This document shows, one piece after another, positions 60,901 to 64,000 of a stretch of DNA of 64,000 bases. Every line of letters begins with the position of its first letter. The first letter of the stretch is position 1. The notes under the pieces were generated by a model. The model worked only from the letters and a program-made list of their open reading frames with translations, was not told the DNA's origin and searched no databases. The stretch spans positions 1 through 64,000 of the forward strand of contig JADHZB010001616.1 in assembly GCA_015657535.1 (NCBI GenBank), read 5' to 3'. This stretch comes from Nephromyces sp. MM_2019. Taxonomy: Eukaryota > Apicomplexa > Aconoidasida > Nephromycida. The position numbers were made by a program, and so were the translations under genes.

Positions 60901-63252
60901 CGTGATGGGATTCTCTTCGATTGTGTGTGTGTAAGTCTTTTTATGCTTGGAATATGATGCAGATGCCTCCAAAAGCATATCGTTTAGATCTGGTTGCTGC
61001 TGTGTGCAGCTTCTAAACTAGTTGCTACAAAGCTTTTTATATTTTCACTCGGCATGCTTCCAGTGAGTAAATCTACTAGAAATCCTCAGCTATAATTACA
61101 TCTACTACAAACACTCAGCTCCAATTACGTCTACTACGTGCACTGGGATATACTGTGCGTATATATCACTTTATATTTTCTTCAGTGTCTCAAGGTTGGA
61201 ACAACGGAGCAAAGAAGGGAAATCATTGTAGAGTTGCTACAGGAAGGTGGAGAAGCTCTCAAAGACATGCTGTTAGACTCTTATGCTAACTATGGTATGA
61301 TGATTTCCTCTCTTACTTCGGTCTTTAAGTTTTCTTTTGAAGATGCTGCAATCTTTAATAGTATTATCTAGTTTGAAGTTGAGAATTTGATATTTGTACT
61401 GCTGCTGCTTTGATGTTCTTTTGCTTTTTTCTAGGAGGATGTGCTTTTTGCTTGCTTTTTGTAATCGTTGGAGTGGTTTTTTGCTTAGGTAAGCAGTCTA
61501 ACGTTTGCGAATCGACTTTTTTGTAGGATTCTGCTCTTTTCTTTTATGTTTTTTGTTGTGTGTAGCAGGGATCTTCTCAATGTTGATAGGTTTTGTGTGG
61601 ATGTTGTATGGATATGGTGGCTACATGCTGTTGCTTTGTTGTGTGTAGCTGATGGGCTCTATGTGGATGGTGGTTTGTGTGTAGATAATGCCTTTCCTCC
61701 TACCCAATAAATTCTTTGGCTTTCTAATATAGGGATGATTGTTAAAATGCTATTTTTTTTCTAGACTCTATATAGGAATTTTCTGATTCTTAAGCCTATA
61801 TGTCTTTGGCTCGCGCGCGTTTATGTGTGTGTGTCTTCCCGCTTAAGCAGAGTCTACTGTAGCAGGTTCTGATAGCTATGTTTAGGCAGCAGGTGGCACA
61901 TCACCTGGTAACTTCCATGGGATTTTTATCGTAGGCGCTGCAATCTTTTATGGATATTTCTCGTAGGCTTTCACTGATATATCGTCTTCATGAAGTTTTC
62001 CTCTAAACTTTTGAGTTTTTTGCAAGACTAGGAATACCGTTTGGAAGCTTTTAGTAGACGCTTCTTTGATCAATCGTCATATATAGCCCAAGCTGTGCTC
62101 TGCAAGCTACGTGAACCCAAGCCAACACACTTCCTTCAAGCTACCCGATTCCGGTCACACGCAGTCTCTTGAAGCCAAGCCATCCCAATCTCGCACACTC
62201 TTCAAACCAACTCACCCAAATCCCATACACACACAATGCTGACTCAACTAAATTTAACCCCACCTTGTGTATATTTTAAGCGAGTTTCCTCCCTTTTTCT
62301 ACTCTCCACATCACAGCCTCTTGTTCCTCTTCGCAGTTGTTCAGCGAGCTCTTGAAGTTGCTCAATATCCCGAGCTTGGAAGCCTTCTAGAGTGTATTGG
62401 TATCTTCATCAATGAGCTGCAATCTTCACAGTCTGGAAAGAGGGTAGCTTGCAAGCTTTTGAAGAGATATTCTCAATTTCCTGCTTTTGGAACAAATGGA
62501 GCAGGAGCAAGCAGTTCTCACGCTCAAAGCTCAGGTAGTGTGAGAGATAACAGCAATGGAGCAACAAACAGCAGCAAAACAGGAGGAAAATCCAATACAA
62601 CGCGCACTTCTTCAGGCAGCAGTTCTTTTGTTCTGGCAGATTCTCCGGTAGAAATCAAGAGTGGGATTAGTTCTGAGGGAAGGCAATGGTCACAGCATGT
62701 TGGAGCGTCTGCAGGTTAGTGGTTTTTCCTGTGGTTTGCGTGAAGTTGTGGTTTTGAGTGCTTCTTTCGGTTATGTGGGTGGGTGTACGCGTTTGCCTGG
62801 GCGTGCGTGGTTTTGTGTGCTTTATGAAGATTTTGCTTCTTCTAGTTGCTTTTATCTGCATTTTTGCCTTTTCCTACCCGCTTCATGTATCTGTTTTGTC
62901 GCTCAAAGTCTGCAAACTTGATGTACCTGGATGTTTAGAATGTGCGTGTCGTTCATCAGTGGTGAAGCCTGTGGACCTCTTTGTCTCCTGCAATCTTTTA
63001 CTCTCTCTTGATGCGTTTCTAGCGATGCTTTTCATGTTCCGTAGTTTGTCATATTACAGTAGGGAGGTGGTTGTACGTTGTTGTGTATTGCTTGGTCTCA
63101 CTCCGTATTTACTTGGAGTTTTATGCCTGCCAGGAGTGTTTCAACACCGACACGCGCATATAAGCGCACAGTCAAGCAAATGCACACACGCATACTCGCG
63201 CCAACACATAGGCACACACTTTACAGGTGATGAAGTTGCTTGTTTTTCATAG
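48952..63252 (+). CDS. PUF (Pumilio) family RNA-binding protein, eight repeats
   Basis: PUF proteins bind short 3'UTR elements and usually repress or store mRNA in the cytoplasm. Firm exons are 52342-56565, 57557-57714, 58357-58614, 59245-59481, 59865-59963, 60407-60493, 61186-61294 and 62337-62714. Likely 5' exons are 48952-49062, 49921-49987, 50275-50407 and 50603-50640, then one near 51278-51402 whose phase is unresolved. The 1407-codon exon is disordered: Ser, Gly, Asn, His and Pro-rich with homopolymer tracts. Repeats R1-R8 follow, seen for example in DPFGNYLCQKL (R2), NMHGTRAVQK (R3), DLNGNHVIQKC (R4), HRHGCCVLQRC (R5), DPFGNYVVQYA (R6), KFSSNVIEKC (R7) and SYANYVVQRALEVA (R8). A Ser/Asn-rich tail comes after R8. 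The 3' end is uncertain: a short exon 63227-63252 gives a stop, but an exon from 63838 is equally in phase. No initiator ATG was identified. Confidence 0.88.
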
Positions 63253-63837
63253 TTTCTCTCTGAATTCCAACTTTTTTCATTCGCTTAGCTTTTTTTATTA
63301 TGCAAAAGTTGCTGTAGATTCTATTCACTAGTTTTCTGTATATAAATGAGAGGGAGAGGGATTACGTTTTTTACTGTACGTACTCTAAAAGATGTAGAAT
63401 TTTGGCATTTTGTGATGTTGCCAAGAAAACATCATAAAATACCAAACTTCACCAGAATTGGCTTCCATCTTACGGATAGATATGCATTAGAGCTGCTTAT
63501 GGCTTAAGTTTATGTGCGTGTCGTGTGCTGAATATATTTATAGGTATCTTTAAAGGCTTTTTTGGTCATAAATCACCATATATGATGAATGCTTTTGGTT
63601 AAAGGCGCCTTTTATGGTGTGTTGGGAAATATGGTGTTTATTTGGAGCGATGGGTAATTTGGGACGATTTAGACGTCTTCGAAACATCATTCTTCCAGAA
63701 AGACCATGCGTCTTCAAGAAGCACCAAATGCCTTCACCAAACTTCTTCAAGAAACACCAAACTTCATCTTCAAAGTCCCTCACTAATTCAAGAATACCTC
63801 TGTATATTATTGCCTTTTTTTCCTCCTCTAACCCCAG

Positions 63838-64000
63838 AAAGTTTAGTTAAGTTGAATCCTTTCACTATGCTTTTCATGGCGGATTGGATGTCAATCAAAA
63901 AACACATATCTGAGGGTATAGTTTTATTTTCAAATCCTTCTTCAGATAAGGTAACAGCTCTTGGCAAAGTTAACCCTTTGGTAGCTACTAGTGCTGAGCG
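63838..64000 (+). CDS. Open exon running off the right edge
   Basis: After a strong pyrimidine tract and ccccag (ending 63837) the plus strand is open to the window end. After two bases the frame reads SLVKLNPFTMLFMADWMSIK, then KHISEGIVLFSNP. Its phase (two bases before the first full codon) fits a junction with the PUF exon ending at 62714, so it may be the continuation of that gene. Alternatively it opens a new gene; an ATG at 63869 or 63878 is in frame. No family was recognised. Confidence 0.45.

Noticed and set aside
1..64000. CRISPR arrays, prokaryotic operons, tRNA or rRNA genes, intact transposons
   Set aside because: The window is clearly eukaryotic. No regularly spaced repeats, cloverleaf with conserved arms, rRNA core sequence, reverse transcriptase or transposase motif was recognised on reading either strand; small RNA genes could still be missed by eye.

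Overview
This is a eukaryotic nuclear window. Its genes are split by GT-AG introns, stops follow the standard code, and several intergenic and intronic stretches are AT-rich. A ubiquitin-S27a fusion, ATG7, a Pumilio-type RNA-binding protein and an axonemal dynein intermediate chain occur together. With introns running to over a kilobase, this fits a protist with a flagellated stage. An alveolate (apicomplexan or close relative) is my best guess, but that is inference and no search was run. All exon models below are hand-built from splice signals, reading phase and remembered family motifs.

Layout. 1-4020 (+): the 3' part of ATG7 in eight exons, open at the left edge. 4021-7756: no firm gene, but open GC-richer islands and a short tandem repeat. 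7757-8626 (+): an intronless one-TM protein. 8627-12112: mostly empty. 12113-13345 (+): an intronless TPR-like protein. 13974-15695 (+): an intronless DxD glycosyltransferase-like protein with two large insertions. 15696-17110: nothing firm. 17111-33094 (-): a finely split gene for an inner-arm dynein intermediate chain of the DNAI3/WDR63/IC140 type. At least 20 phase-compatible exons run from 33094 down to 19027, with a possible 3' extension to 17111. 34081-36794 (-): a four-exon ubiquitin-like/S27a ribosomal protein fusion, upstream of the dynein gene on the same strand. 37925-41651 (+): scattered exon-like open segments of an unidentified gene. 41652-48951: T/TG-rich sequence with no recognised exon. 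48952-63252 or beyond (+): a large PUF (Pumilio) gene with all eight repeats. 63838-64000: an open exon running off the right edge.

No operon logic applies. Functionally the window mixes autophagy-type conjugation (ATG7), ribosome biogenesis (S27a), flagellar motility (DNAI3) and post-transcriptional control (PUF). Introns of ATG7 and of the PUF gene are strikingly GT/TG-rich on the coding strand, whereas introns of the minus-strand genes are not. No bacterial-style system, CRISPR array, rRNA, tRNA or intact transposon was seen.
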